NCBI GenBank assembly: GCA_963830455.1
Contig: CAWHMT010000008.1
Span: forward strand, 310,001-374,000
DNA from: 20CM-2-65-7 sp963830455
GTDB lineage: Bacteria > Gemmatimonadota > Gemmatimonadetes > Gemmatimonadales > GWC2-71-9
Direction of reading: 5' to 3'
Length of the DNA: 64,000 bases
The notes under the pieces are model-generated. The model had not been told where the DNA came from and did not search any database. It saw nothing but the letters and a program-made list of their open reading frames with translations. The number at the start of each line of letters is the position of its first letter. The first letter of the stretch is position 1. The position numbers and the translations under genes are program-made. Of this stretch, positions 53,460-62,246 are shown in pieces.

Positions 53460-53567
53460 GCCTAACGAGGATTAGACAGACCTGTACAAGATATTTCGCA
53501 CCGCATCGGGATCTCCCTAATCACGTTACCTAGCCACGATCAGCCGAGTTAGGCTGGTCAGTCTAAT
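53460..53567. other. Array-edge element with attC-type cores and a long inverted repeat
   Basis: GCCTAAC at 53460-53466 and GTTAGGC at 53548-53554 frame 95 bases, and GATTAGACAGACC (from 53470) is matched by GGTCAGTCTAATC (ending 53567) as an inverted repeat with one mismatch. There is no L-box stem like the other sites. It could be a primary attI-like site, a diverged attC or a boundary scar. Confidence 0.35.
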
Positions 53568-53571
53568 CTTA

Positions 53572-55017
53572 TTATCTCGCGGTTACGCCCACTAACCCCG
53601 CGCTCAGGATCCATCGCGCCGCGGCGCGCTGCATCAACGCCTGCCCATGCCAGGCGCACAACACCGGCACCTCGCCGGGGATTTGCGTGACGAGCCGCGG
53701 ATGGGCAAACAGAATCACCAGCGACGCCTGCGGCACGAGCCGCTCGAGCTGGGCCACCGACCGAGCCCCGAGATCACCACGCCCCTTCCACGACCGCGGC
53801 TCGGCGTACACCAGCACGATGTGCCGCGTCCCAGGCTCCGGGTATCGGGGCACGCCGACACCACGGCCGACCAGCTCCCGCGCGAACACATCCCGCGGCG
53901 GGATCAAATACGGCCCGCCCACGTCGTCATCGACGATCGTCACACTCACCGCCTTCCCGAGCGGCGGCGGCTCGCCGTGCATCACGTGAACCGCTCGGTC
54001 CGCCAACCCATCCGCGAAGCGCTGGTGTTCGGTCAGCATCGAATCATCCAGGGTTTGTTGACCCCGGGCCGCTGCCCCGGGGTTCACAAACGTGAGCGCT
54101 GTCTCATATCTCTCCAACGCCTGCGCCGCACGCTCCGGCGCCACACGTCGCAGCGCGCGGACCACCCCGGCCCAATCCGTCGGATAGAGCAGCATGTCGC
54201 ATCCCGCGTTCACCGCGGCCACGGCCGCAGTGCCCTCCGGCGCCGCCGCGGTCGCACCGCCCATGATGAACGCGTCCGTGACCACGAGCCCGCTGAAGCC
54301 GATCGTGGTCCGCAAGTAATCGAGAATCGGCCGTGAGAACGTCGCCGCCGAGCCGCTCGGGTCCCATCCTGGATACGCCACAAACGCCGGCATCACGCTG
54401 CCGACACCCGCCTGCACCGCGGCCCGAAACGGCGCCGCGTCAGCCTGCTGCAACTCGGCCGTCCCCTCGACCACGGGCACGCCTTCGTGTGAATCGGTGG
54501 TGGTGCGACCATGCCCCGGATAGTGCTTGGCGCACGCCATGACGCCCTCCTGCCGGCACGCACTGATCCACGCCGCAGCATGCGCACCCACCCGCGCCGC
54601 ATCGGCGCCGAACGATCGGGTCTGCACGATCGGATTCTTCGGCTCGATATCGAGATCGCAGACGGGCGCAAAGATCCAATTCAGCCCGACCGATCGCGCT
54701 TCGATCGCGGTGATCGCGCCGCAGCGGGCTGTGGCGTCGAGATCGTCAACGAATCCGAGCGCGCCCGGCGGCGGCAGCTCGGTCAGCCCGCGGATCTGCT
54801 GCCCGGCCCCACGCTCGAGATCGGAACCGAGCAGTAAGGGCCGCCCGGCCTTCGTGCGGATCTCGCCCGTGAGGGCGGTGACCGCCGCCCGAGTCCCTGC
54901 GAACAGAATGAACCCGCCCACCCCCGCCGCTAGCGCGTCCCGCACCTTGGTCCGCTCCGAGCTGAACGAGCCACGGCGCCACCGGACCGAGGGACACACG
55001 AGCCGCGCAGGCGACAT
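53572..55017 (-). CDS. nagZ: Family 3 beta-N-acetylhexosaminidase
   Basis: A 481-residue glycoside hydrolase family 3 protein of the NagZ type, removing GlcNAc from muropeptides. The signature KHYPGHGRTTTDSH contains the catalytic His/Asp dyad, and the nucleophile aspartate lies in GLVVTDAFIMGG. A C-terminal extension beyond the barrel, about residues 340-481, includes a GH3_C-like fold. The ATG at 55017 follows the anmK stop by one base. Third gene of murQ-anmK-nagZ, a murein-recycling operon. No signal peptide: cytoplasmic. Confidence 0.85.
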   Translation of the reverse strand: MSPARLVCPSVRWRRGSFSSERTKVRDALAAGVGGFILFAGTRAAVTALTGEIRTKAGRPLLLGSDLERGAGQQIRGLTELPPPGALGFVDDLDATARCGAITAIEARSVGLNWIFAPVCDLDIEPKNPIVQTRSFGADAARVGAHAAAWISACRQEGVMACAKHYPGHGRTTTDSHEGVPVVEGTAELQQADAAPFRAAVQAGVGSVMPAFVAYPGWDPSGSAATFSRPILDYLRTTIGFSGLVVTDAFIMGGATAAAPEGTAAVAAVNAGCDMLLYPTDWAGVVRALRRVAPERAAQALERYETALTFVNPGAAARGQQTLDDSMLTEHQRFADGLADRAVHVMHGEPPPLGKAVSVTIVDDDVGGPYLIPPRDVFARELVGRGVGVPRYPEPGTRHIVLVYAEPRSWKGRGDLGARSVAQLERLVPQASLVILFAHPRLVTQIPGEVPVLCAWHGQALMQRAAARWILSAGLVGVTAR

Positions 55018-55018
55018 C

Positions 55019-56131
55019 TCAGACCGGGGTGATGTGCCCGAGGACACGCGGGCCACGCGCTCCGGTCGCAGCGGGGAGATTTCCCGGCTTGCCCGAGACC
55101 GTCTGCAGGCCCAGAAACGCGAATGCGACGGCTTCCTTCGCTTCGCCGTCGAAGAAGACCTGATCGAACAACACGACCGGCCGCGGCTGCACCTTCGCAG
55201 CGAGGCGCTCGAGCAGGGCGGGATTCTTCGCGCCTCCACCGGAGATCACGATCTCGGACGTCTCATCCGTGCCCCAGCGAGCAACCGCCCGTCCAATCGA
55301 CTCGGCGGTCAGCGCGGTCGCGGTCGCTACCGCGTCGTTGTCCGAGCCGCCCGCCTTCTTGACGCGGGCCAGCAGCTTGTCGGCGTACTCGATCCCGAAC
55401 CGCTCGCGACCAGTGCTCTTGGGCGGCGCTGCGACGAAATACGGATCGGCGAGGAGCTCGTCGAGCACGCGCGCAACCGGCCGGCCGCGGCGCGCGCGCT
55501 CGCCGTCTCTGTCGAACGTGGCGTCGGGATCGATGCGCCGCGTGACCGAGTCGATCACGCCGACGCCGGGTCCCGTGTCGAACGCGAACGCCCCGTCCGT
55601 GACGCCGCGGCGCGGCACCCACGTCACGTTCGCGATCCCGCCCACATTGAGCAGCCAGCGACCGCGTTGCTCGTGCCCGAACAGCATCACGTCGGCGAGC
55701 GGCACGAGCGGCGCCCCCTGCCCTCCCGCCGCCACATCGCGCGCGCGAAAGTCGCTCACCACGCGCACCCCGACCCGTTCCGCCAGCACCGCGGCGTCGC
55801 CGAGCTGGAACGTGGCGCGGCCCGGCTCGTGCCAGATCGTCTGGCCGTGCGACGCGATGAACGCGAGGTCCTTCGCCGCGACACGGGCCTGCGCGAGCAG
55901 CGCGAGCACCGCGCCCGCAAAGCGCTCCCCCAGCGCCACGTGGAGGAACGCGACGTCCTTCGGCGTGCCGCGCGCAATCGCGTCGATGATCGATCCACGC
56001 TCCGCCGCCGAGTACGGCTCCTGGCGGAACGCGACCAGCTCCGCGGCGGTGTCGTTGAGCCGCACCAGCGCCGTCGAAATCCCGTCGAGCGAGGTGCCCG
56101 ACATCACGCCGACCGCGAGCGTCTTGCTCAC
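55019..56131 (-). CDS. anmK: Anhydro-N-acetylmuramic acid kinase
   Basis: A 370-residue AnmK, which converts anhydroMurNAc to MurNAc-6-phosphate with ATP. Marks: GVMSGTSLDGIS at 8-19 (nucleotide loop), IASHGQTIWH, LLNVGGIANVT, and FDTGPG with the catalytic aspartate, then SGGGAKNP. It overlaps the murQ stop by four bases. Its product is the substrate of MurQ, so neighbours act in sequence. Confidence 0.93.
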   Translation of the reverse strand: MSKTLAVGVMSGTSLDGISTALVRLNDTAAELVAFRQEPYSAAERGSIIDAIARGTPKDVAFLHVALGERFAGAVLALLAQARVAAKDLAFIASHGQTIWHEPGRATFQLGDAAVLAERVGVRVVSDFRARDVAAGGQGAPLVPLADVMLFGHEQRGRWLLNVGGIANVTWVPRRGVTDGAFAFDTGPGVGVIDSVTRRIDPDATFDRDGERARRGRPVARVLDELLADPYFVAAPPKSTGRERFGIEYADKLLARVKKAGGSDNDAVATATALTAESIGRAVARWGTDETSEIVISGGGAKNPALLERLAAKVQPRPVVLFDQVFFDGEAKEAVAFAFLGLQTVSGKPGNLPAATGARGPRVLGHITPV

Positions 56132-57054
56132 GACTTCACCGGCGGCGGATCACCGACGACGGGACGCACGAACCCGCCGGCGGCGTCGAGCAGCCGCTTG
56201 GCTTCGCCCGCATCGATGCGTTTGCGCACCATCACGATGGCCAGCTTCACGCTGCCGCCGGCGCGCTCGATCGCGGCCCGCGCCTCCGCCCGTCCCACAC
56301 CGCAGCACTCCATCACGATGCGCTCGCCGCGATCGTGCAGCTTCTGACTCATCGCCATGAGGTCCACCATCAAGTTGCCGTAGACCTTGCCGAGCCGGAT
56401 CATGGCGCCCGTCGTGAGCGTGTTCAGCACCAGCTTGGTCGCGGTCCCGGCCTTGAGGCGCGTCGAACCGGTGAGCACTTCAGGACCGGTGACGGGGTTG
56501 ATGACGACGTCGCACGTTTCGCTCAGGGCCTTGGGAGGCGTGCCGCAGGTCAGGAGCACCGTGCGCGCGCCCAGCGTCTGCGCTCGCGAGAGCGCGACAC
56601 GCACGTACGGCGTCGTCCCGCTCGCCGCGATGCCGACCACGACGTCACGATTCGTAACGCCGGCGGTCTCGATGTCTGCCGCGCCCGCGTTCACGTCGTC
56701 TTCAGCACCCTCGGCGCTCTTCACGAGCGCCGTGTAGCCGCCCGCGATCACGCCTGTCACCATGGACGGCGGCGTCCCGAAGGTCGGCGGACATTCCGCG
56801 GCGTCGAGCACCCCCAGCCGGCCCGAGGTCCCGGCGCCGACATAGATCAGGCGGCCCCCCGTTTTGAAGGCATTGACGAGCAGATCGATGGCCCGCGCGA
56901 GGTGCTCCCGCTCCCCGCGCACGATGCCGGCAATGCTCGCGTCCTCGGCATTCAGTAGATCGACGATGTCGAGGCTCGAGGCGATATCGATGCGCTGCGT
57001 CCTGGGATTGCGCTGTTCGGTGGGCCTCGGATCGCGGAAATCGGGGTTTGCCAT
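56128..57054 (-). CDS. murQ: N-acetylmuramic acid 6-phosphate etherase
   Basis: A 308-residue SIS-domain etherase that splits MurNAc-6-phosphate into GlcNAc-6-phosphate and lactate. Marks: GGRLIYVGAGTSGRLGVLDA and CPPTFGTPP, then GIAASGTTPYV and the C-terminal helical domain. An ATG at 57054 is preferred to the TTG at 57063. First gene of the recycling operon. Only 28 bases separate it from the divergent gamma-glutamyltranspeptidase start, so promoters of one or both must lie inside coding sequence. Confidence 0.92.
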   Translation of the reverse strand: MANPDFRDPRPTEQRNPRTQRIDIASSLDIVDLLNAEDASIAGIVRGEREHLARAIDLLVNAFKTGGRLIYVGAGTSGRLGVLDAAECPPTFGTPPSMVTGVIAGGYTALVKSAEGAEDDVNAGAADIETAGVTNRDVVVGIAASGTTPYVRVALSRAQTLGARTVLLTCGTPPKALSETCDVVINPVTGPEVLTGSTRLKAGTATKLVLNTLTTGAMIRLGKVYGNLMVDLMAMSQKLHDRGERIVMECCGVGRAEARAAIERAGGSVKLAIVMVRKRIDAGEAKRLLDAAGGFVRPVVGDPPPVKS

Positions 57055-57082
57055 TGCAGACAATTAGACGGAAGATTACGAA

Positions 57083-58471
57083 ATGCGAAAGATCCTTCCA
57101 CTTATTGCCCTTGCCGGGTTGGGTTGCAGCCATGCTCGTCCCGCGGGAATCTTCCCCGCTACCTGGACCCTCGCATCGAAGCCCGTCACGGCGCCGCGGG
57201 CCATGGTCGTCACGGCGCAGCCGCTCGCCACACAGGTGGGCCTGGACATCCTCCAGCAGGGCGGCAACGCCATCGACGCCGCCGTCGCGGTGGGCTTCGC
57301 GCTCGAGGTCGTGCTGCCGGACGCCGGCAACATCGGCGGCGGCGGCTTCATCGTCCATCGCAGCGCGGCCGGCGAAGTGCACGCGCTGGATTATCGCGAA
57401 ATGGCGCCGAGCGGTGCGTCACGCGACATGTACGTCGACTCGGCAGGGACGTCACGGAACAGAGCCTGATCGGACATCTCGCCGCCGGCGTCCCCGGCAG
57501 CGTCGCCGGGATGCACGAGGCCTGGAAGAAGTACGGCTCGCTGCCGTGGGCCACGCTCATCGCCCCTGCCATCAAGCTGGCCGAAGGGCATGTCATCGAT
57601 ACCGCGCGCAGCCAGTCCATTGGATGGTCACGGGACGAACTGGCCCGCTTCCCCGCGAGCCGCGCGCAGTTCCTGGTGAACGACAGCGCGCCGCCTCCGG
57701 CACGATGTGGCGCCAGCCCGACCTCGCGCGCACCGTTGCGGCTGATCAGCGACTCCGGGCCGGACGGGTTCTATCAAGGTCAGATCGCGGACCTCATCGT
57801 GGAAGAAATGAAGCGGGGAGGCGGACTCATCACGCACGAGGACCTGAAGCGCTACCGCGCCTGGCGCACTCCGGTCGAATTCACCTATCGCGGCTTCCGG
57901 GTCACGTCCATGCCGCCGCCCTCCTCGGGCGGCGTCACGCTCGCCATGATCCTGGGCATCCTCGAGGGGTACGACGTCGCGGGCATGGGCTGGCACTCTC
58001 CCCGCATGCTCCACCTCGCGGCCGAGGCGATGCGGCGCGCGTTCGCTGACAGGAATGCGCTGCTCGGAGATCCGGACTTCGTCACCGTCCCACTGCCGAC
58101 GCTCATCTCGAACCGGTATCTCTCCTCGCTCCGCGCGTCGATCGATCCGGACGCGGCCACGCCGTCGGACGCAGTGACCGGCGGGGCGCAGTTGTCGCCG
58201 GAGCCGTCGCAGACCACGCACACTCGGCGTGGTCGACGCCGCGGGGAATGCCGTCGCGCTCACCACGACGCTGAACGGCCTGCACGGATGCGGAGTGGTC
58301 GTCACGGGCGCGGGGTTCCTCCTCAACAACGAAATGGACGACTTCACGTCGAAGGCGGGATCGCCGAACGCATACGGCCTGGTGCAGAGCGAGCGCAACG
58401 CCATCGCGCCCGGAAAGCGGATGCTCTCCTCCATGACGCCGTCGATCGTGTTGGACACCGCGGGTCTCTGA
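57083..58471 (+). pseudogene. ggt: Gamma-glutamyltranspeptidase, frameshifted and cut off
   Basis: A lipoprotein-type Ggt (ALAGLGC lipobox) covering the large subunit and the first part of the small subunit. The frame changes at about 57,450 (one base missing), about 57,695 and about 57,735 (two compensating changes) and about 58,215 (one missing), the last beside the autoprocessing Thr region (QTTH, then VVDAAGNAVAL). The protein stops at SIVLDTAG near 58,465, where about 170 further residues are expected. The rest is replaced by unrelated sequence. The density of indels points to poor consensus near a contig join. Confidence 0.7.
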
Positions 58472-58490
58472 TGTGGACAGGCCCAGCCGA
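58465..58490. other. Junction between two truncated genes
   Basis: On the left, gamma-glutamyltranspeptidase homology ends at about 58,465 in mid-protein. On the right, AbiEii homology on the opposite strand ends at about 58,485, also in mid-protein. No direct repeat, insertion sequence or attachment site is visible at the point of contact. Confidence 0.65.
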
Positions 58491-58602
58491 CGAGGAACCA
58501 CGCGAGGCAGTAGTCGCGCTCGAGCACCGCCTCGACGACACGGCGACCACCGGCGCGGGCCAGGCGGTTCGAGAGCAAGGACAGGTTGCGCTGCGGAATC
58601 AT
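58480..58602 (-). pseudogene. AbiEii-type nucleotidyltransferase toxin, N-terminal fragment
   Basis: The first 40 residues (IPQRNLSLLSNRLARAG, then VLERDYCLAWFLVG) match the N-terminus of AbiEii/AbiGii nucleotidyltransferase toxins. The catalytic GS motif (normally FKGGT followed by the acidic pair) is missing because the sequence ends at the 58.47 kb junction. It starts three bases after the AbiEi stop, the usual antitoxin-toxin order. Confidence 0.65.
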
Positions 58603-58605
58603 CGG

Positions 58606-59340
58606 TCAGGTCCTCACGAGCGCGCGGAGCTCGTCGGGCTCGACGTTGACGCGAACCCGCCATCGCGAGTTCCACGGCCCCTCGGCGGGCATGAGGGGAT
58701 CGAGCGGCGCGTAGGTCGCGGTCAGCGCTGCGCGCAGCCGCTCGATCTCGGCAGGCGCGTCGACCTCGAACGTCTCGAGCACGAAGCCGAGCCGGCGCAC
58801 GACGGCACCGACGCCGAGGCGCAGCGCGTAGTCGACGAGCTTCGGCACGGCGATCGCGTCCCGGCGCATCCAGAAGCCCTTCGCGACCTCGGTGAGCCCG
58901 CCGCAGTGCTCCGGCTGCTTGAGGCCGTCGATGACGGTCCGCTCGAGGTCGCTGACGCGGACGCGCTCGGTCTTCGTGGCCCACAGCTCGACGATGCCGA
59001 ACATGTCCTCCGGCTTGCAGCGCACGAAGCGGAACTCCGTGCCGAGCACGGTGCGCGGCCGGATCGCCTTCGGCGACGTCACGAACACCGCGAGCTGCGG
59101 CTGCGTGAGCGCCGAGGAGAAGCGCCGAGGAGGAAGAAGGGGCCCATTCGCGCGACGGGCCGAGTTCGGGGAGGTCGCGCCGACCGAGCTCTGGGGTTGC
59201 TCCTCGGTTGCAGGCGGACGGGCGGCCCCGACCTTGACCCGCCGGCCCCTTCGGCATAGCTCTGCAGGCACGATGTTCGCGCGCTGCAGTCACGGTCGAC
59301 TTCTTAGCCAGGCGGAAGAGCTCGCCGGCTTGGCCTGACC
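58606..59340 (-). pseudogene. AbiEi-family antitoxin with frameshifted N-terminal part
   Basis: The C-terminal 160 residues are clear AbiEi: FRFVRCKPEDMFGI, then RVRVSDLERTVIDGLKQPEHC, GFWMRRDAI and LRLGVGAVVRRLGFV. The N-terminal winged helix is recognisable in pieces (LAKKSTVTAAR, PAELCRRGRRVKVG) in changing frames. AbiEi binds its own promoter and neutralises AbiEii without direct contact (type IV system). Probably one intact gene damaged by indels in the sequence. Confidence 0.65.
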
Positions 59341-59441
59341 CGCGCGACCTCTTCCGCCCGAACCGGCCGGAGGAGGTCCTCGAGAAAACTTCGACAAGAC
59401 GTGAACCTCCGGCCTTCACCCCGAAGCCGAAGGAGCCGTTC

Positions 59442-60759
59442 ATGTCGAGGATGCCCGCCCACAAGTACCGACCGTTTGCGCCCATCCAGCTGCCGGACCG
59501 CCGCTGGCCGTCGTGCGCTCTCGAGCGAGCGCCCGCCTGGTGCTCGGTGGACCTGCGCGACGGGAACCAGGCGCTGGTCCATCCGATGGAGCCAGAGCGC
59601 AAGCGCCTCCTGTTCGGCGAGCTCGTGCGCATCGGATTTCGGGAGATCGAGGTCGGCTTTCCCTCGGCCTCACAGCCGGAATTCGATTTCGTTCGGCAGC
59701 TCATCGAGGAGGATCGAATCCCCGAAGGCGTGACGATCCAGGTGCTCGACGCAGGCGCGCGAGCACCTCATCCGGCGCACCTTCGAGGCGCTGCAAGGGG
59801 CGCGCAGGGCGGTGGTCCACCTCTACAACTCGACCTCCGAGCTGCAGCGCCGCGTGGTCTTCGGAAAGGGGCGCCAGGGCATCATGCGAGATCGCCCTGG
59901 AGGGGACGCTCCTCGCCCGCGCGCTCGCCGATGAGGCGGCGCGCGCGGGGACCGAGATCGCCTTCGAGTACTCGCCCGAGAGCTTCACGGGGACCGAGCT
60001 CGACTTTGCCGTCGAGGTCTGCGAGGCCGTGCTCGAGACCTGGGGAGCCACCGCCGAGCGCAAGGTGATCCTCAATCTGCCGGCCACGGTCGAGATGTCG
60101 ACGCCAAACATCTATGCCGACCAGATCGAGTGGTTCGCGCGCCACCTTTCCAGGCGCGAGCGCTGCATCCTTTCCGTGCACCCGCACAATGACCGCGGGA
60201 CGGCAGTGGCGGCCGCGGAGCTCGCACTCATGGCCGGCGCCGAGCGCGTCGAGGGGACGCTGTTCGGCAACGGCGAGCGCACCGGCAACGTCGACCTCGT
60301 CACGTTGGCCATGAACCTGTTTTCTCAGGGCATCGACCCGGGACTCGACCTGAGCGACCTCGGCGCCCTCGTCCAGATCGCCGAGAGCGCGAACCAGCTG
60401 CCGGTCCACCCGCGGCATCCCTACGCGGGCGCGTCTGGTCTACACCGCGTTCTCGGGCTCGCACCAGGACGCCATCCGCAAGGGCTTCGCGGCCCGCCGC
60501 CGCTCCGGCAATCCGCGCTGGGAGGTCCCCTATCTTCCCATCGACCCCGCGGACATCGGCCGCACCTACGACGCGGTGATCCGAGTGAACAGCCAATCCG
60601 GGAAAGGGTGGCGTCGCCTGGATCCTCGAGAAGCACGCCGGCATCGAGCTCGGGCGCGAGCGGTTGCTCGAGCTCTCGCGCGAGGTGCAGCGCGTCAGCG
60701 AGGAGACCGGCGCCGAGCTGATGCCCAGCGAGATCGTCGAGCTGCTTGGTTCGACCTGA
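59442..60759 (+). pseudogene. leuA: 2-isopropylmalate synthase, frameshifted and lacking the regulatory domain
   Basis: Long-type LeuA of the yeast/actinobacterial kind, starting KYRPFAPIQLPDRRW with AAGGAG upstream. The catalytic barrel is present in pieces: SVDLRDGNQAL, GFPSASQPEFDF, HPHNDRGTAVA (metal histidines) and NGERTGNVDL. The frame changes at about 59,755, 59,885, 60,430 and 60,605. Homology ends at EIVELLGST. The C-terminal leucine-binding domain (roughly 120 residues) is missing, with no trace in other frames. Confidence 0.7.
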
Positions 60760-60910
60760 TTCATCTTCGACTTGCAGCCCGTCGCCTAGCCTGGACTTCC
60801 ACGGGGTTCGACCCCGCCGCACTCAACCTTGCAAATCTGGAGCTGGACTCCACAATTGCAAGGATGGCGATCCGACCTGTGATTCGGAGTAGGAGCCAGG
60901 TCGCCGGCCC

Positions 60911-60932
60911 GCCGGGGGTTGAAACCCCCGGC
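60911..60932. terminator. Hairpin terminator
   Basis: GCCGGGGG pairs with CCCCCGGC around TTGAAA, a perfect eight-base stem, 150 bases after the leuA stop. CTAG follows rather than a T tract. Confidence 0.5.
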
Positions 60933-61066
60933 TAGTCATACCAAGCCCCTGGCGGGGCTTCCCTCGCTGCGCTCGAGGCCTCTCGCGAGGTGACTCTGCC
61001 GGGCGTGCTGGAATCGACGAGCGTAGGCTCGGCTCTCGGCCCGGGCCTACTCCGAATCCCAGATTC

Positions 61067-61144
61067 CGATGGCGCCTGCACGTCAAGCTTCGAGAGCTCA
61101 TCGACCACTTCCCGGCAGTGGCACTGCTCGGGCCGCGCCAAGTT
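61067..61144 (+). pseudogene. Fragment of an AAA/DUF4143-type ATPase
   Basis: In one frame the sequence reads HVKLRELIDHFPAVALLGPRQV, the start of the Walker A region of DUF4143-family ATPases (normally followed by GKTTLA). It breaks off at the P-loop. No start codon context and no continuation in other frames. Confidence 0.45.
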
Positions 61145-61191
61145 TCTCGGCAATGTTGCCGGAACAGAAGAGTGCGACGCGCCGCATCCCG

Positions 61192-62136
61192 CTACTTCGT
61201 CCGCGACGGGTCCGGCAGTCGCCCCAGCGCAACCAGGCACTGGAGGGCCGCGTACGTCGAAGGGGGCGTGGTGCCGTAGCCGACCTGTGGCCCGAATCCG
61301 CCGTTCTCGGGGATGAACCGTGCGGCCAGGAAGGCCTCGATCGCCGGGCGGCGAATCTCGCCAAGGGCGTTGAGCACGCGCAGGGACTCCAGCGCGTATG
61401 CGAGCTCCTCGGTCTCGGGATAGGGCGGAGGATTGGCCTGCACCAGGCCGGAATAGGGCGTGCTCTTGAGGTAGGCGATGGCGCCGGTCTTGACCGCCGG
61501 GCTGGCGCCGCCGACGCGCGCGAGCGCCGAGAGCCCGAAAAAAGTGGCGCGCGGAAGCGCGGCCCGCGCGGGGAGCACCATGGAAAAGCCGCCGCCCGGG
61601 ACGACGAAGCGCTCGATGAAGGCGCGGGTCTTCGCTCGGTCGACCGGCTGCCCGCGCCCCAGCAGCGCCAGGCTCTCCAGGGCGAAGTGCGTCGCCGCGA
61701 GCGAACTCGCCTTCTCCTCGGCATCCATTCGAAAACCGCCGTCTGGCGCCGCTTGCCCGCGCACGAAAGCCTCGGCCTTCTTCGCGTCGATGGCGCCCAG
61801 CTTGTCCAGGAGCACCAGGGCCTGGAGCGCGTGATAGGTCCAAAGCAGGCTCGGGTTGCGGTCCCACTTGGGATCCGAGACAAAACCTCCGCTCGTGCCC
61901 TGGCAGTGCTTGAGGAATTCGACCGTTTTGGCCGCGGCGCGCGGCGGAATTGGGCGCTTGAGCGCGCGGTAGCCGTAGGCCGTGTACGCGGCGAACGTCG
62001 CTCCGTCCGGAAAACTGCTGCGCGAGGTCCACTCGTCGAGATAGGCGGCGGTCTTCTCGATATCCACCTTCTCGAGTTCCATCGGGGTCTCGGCGGGGCC
62101 GGCGGTCAAGAGCAGAGCGAGGGCAAGCGTCAGCAC
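61192..62136 (-). CDS. Exported prenyltransferase/squalene-oxidase-repeat protein
   Basis: A 314-residue protein with a short hydrophobic signal and repeated helix pairs of the prenyltransferase alpha/alpha toroid type. Each repeat has a turn such as CQGTSGGFVSDP, AAPDGGFRMDA and IPENGGFGPQ, with GGF as the conserved core. The repeats occur in protein prenyltransferase beta subunits, squalene cyclases and unrelated secreted proteins. Export argues against a prenyltransferase, so the role is open. It is the only clearly unbroken gene after 58.5 kb. Confidence 0.7.
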   Translation of the reverse strand: MLTLALALLLTAGPAETPMELEKVDIEKTAAYLDEWTSRSSFPDGATFAAYTAYGYRALKRPIPPRAAAKTVEFLKHCQGTSGGFVSDPKWDRNPSLLWTYHALQALVLLDKLGAIDAKKAEAFVRGQAAPDGGFRMDAEEKASSLAATHFALESLALLGRGQPVDRAKTRAFIERFVVPGGGFSMVLPARAALPRATFFGLSALARVGGASPAVKTGAIAYLKSTPYSGLVQANPPPYPETEELAYALESLRVLNALGEIRRPAIEAFLAARFIPENGGFGPQVGYGTTPPSTYAALQCLVALGRLPDPSRTK

Positions 62137-62246
62137 GGATTCATCCTCGATTCATTGGGGGGGGCACATTCGGGACCTATCGACGACAGCAGGTCGGAGG
62201 CCCGCCCAGGGACCTCCGACCCAGTTCTAGACTTGCGGCCTATCGC

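Larger units (their letters stand above)
51526..53466 (-). mobile_element. Integrase-less cluster of attC sites with gene cassettes (CALIN-like)
   Basis: Three attC sites in tandem and in one orientation (51526-51617, 52630-52719, 52910-53041) delimit three cassettes reading on the minus strand. The genes, in order, are a VOC protein, a 55-residue membrane protein, and a DUF3788 protein followed by a membrane protein. The upstream edge is the attC-type core GTTAGGC at 53466-53460. No tyrosine recombinase resembling IntI is encoded anywhere in the window. Housekeeping genes flank both sides. Confidence 0.8.
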
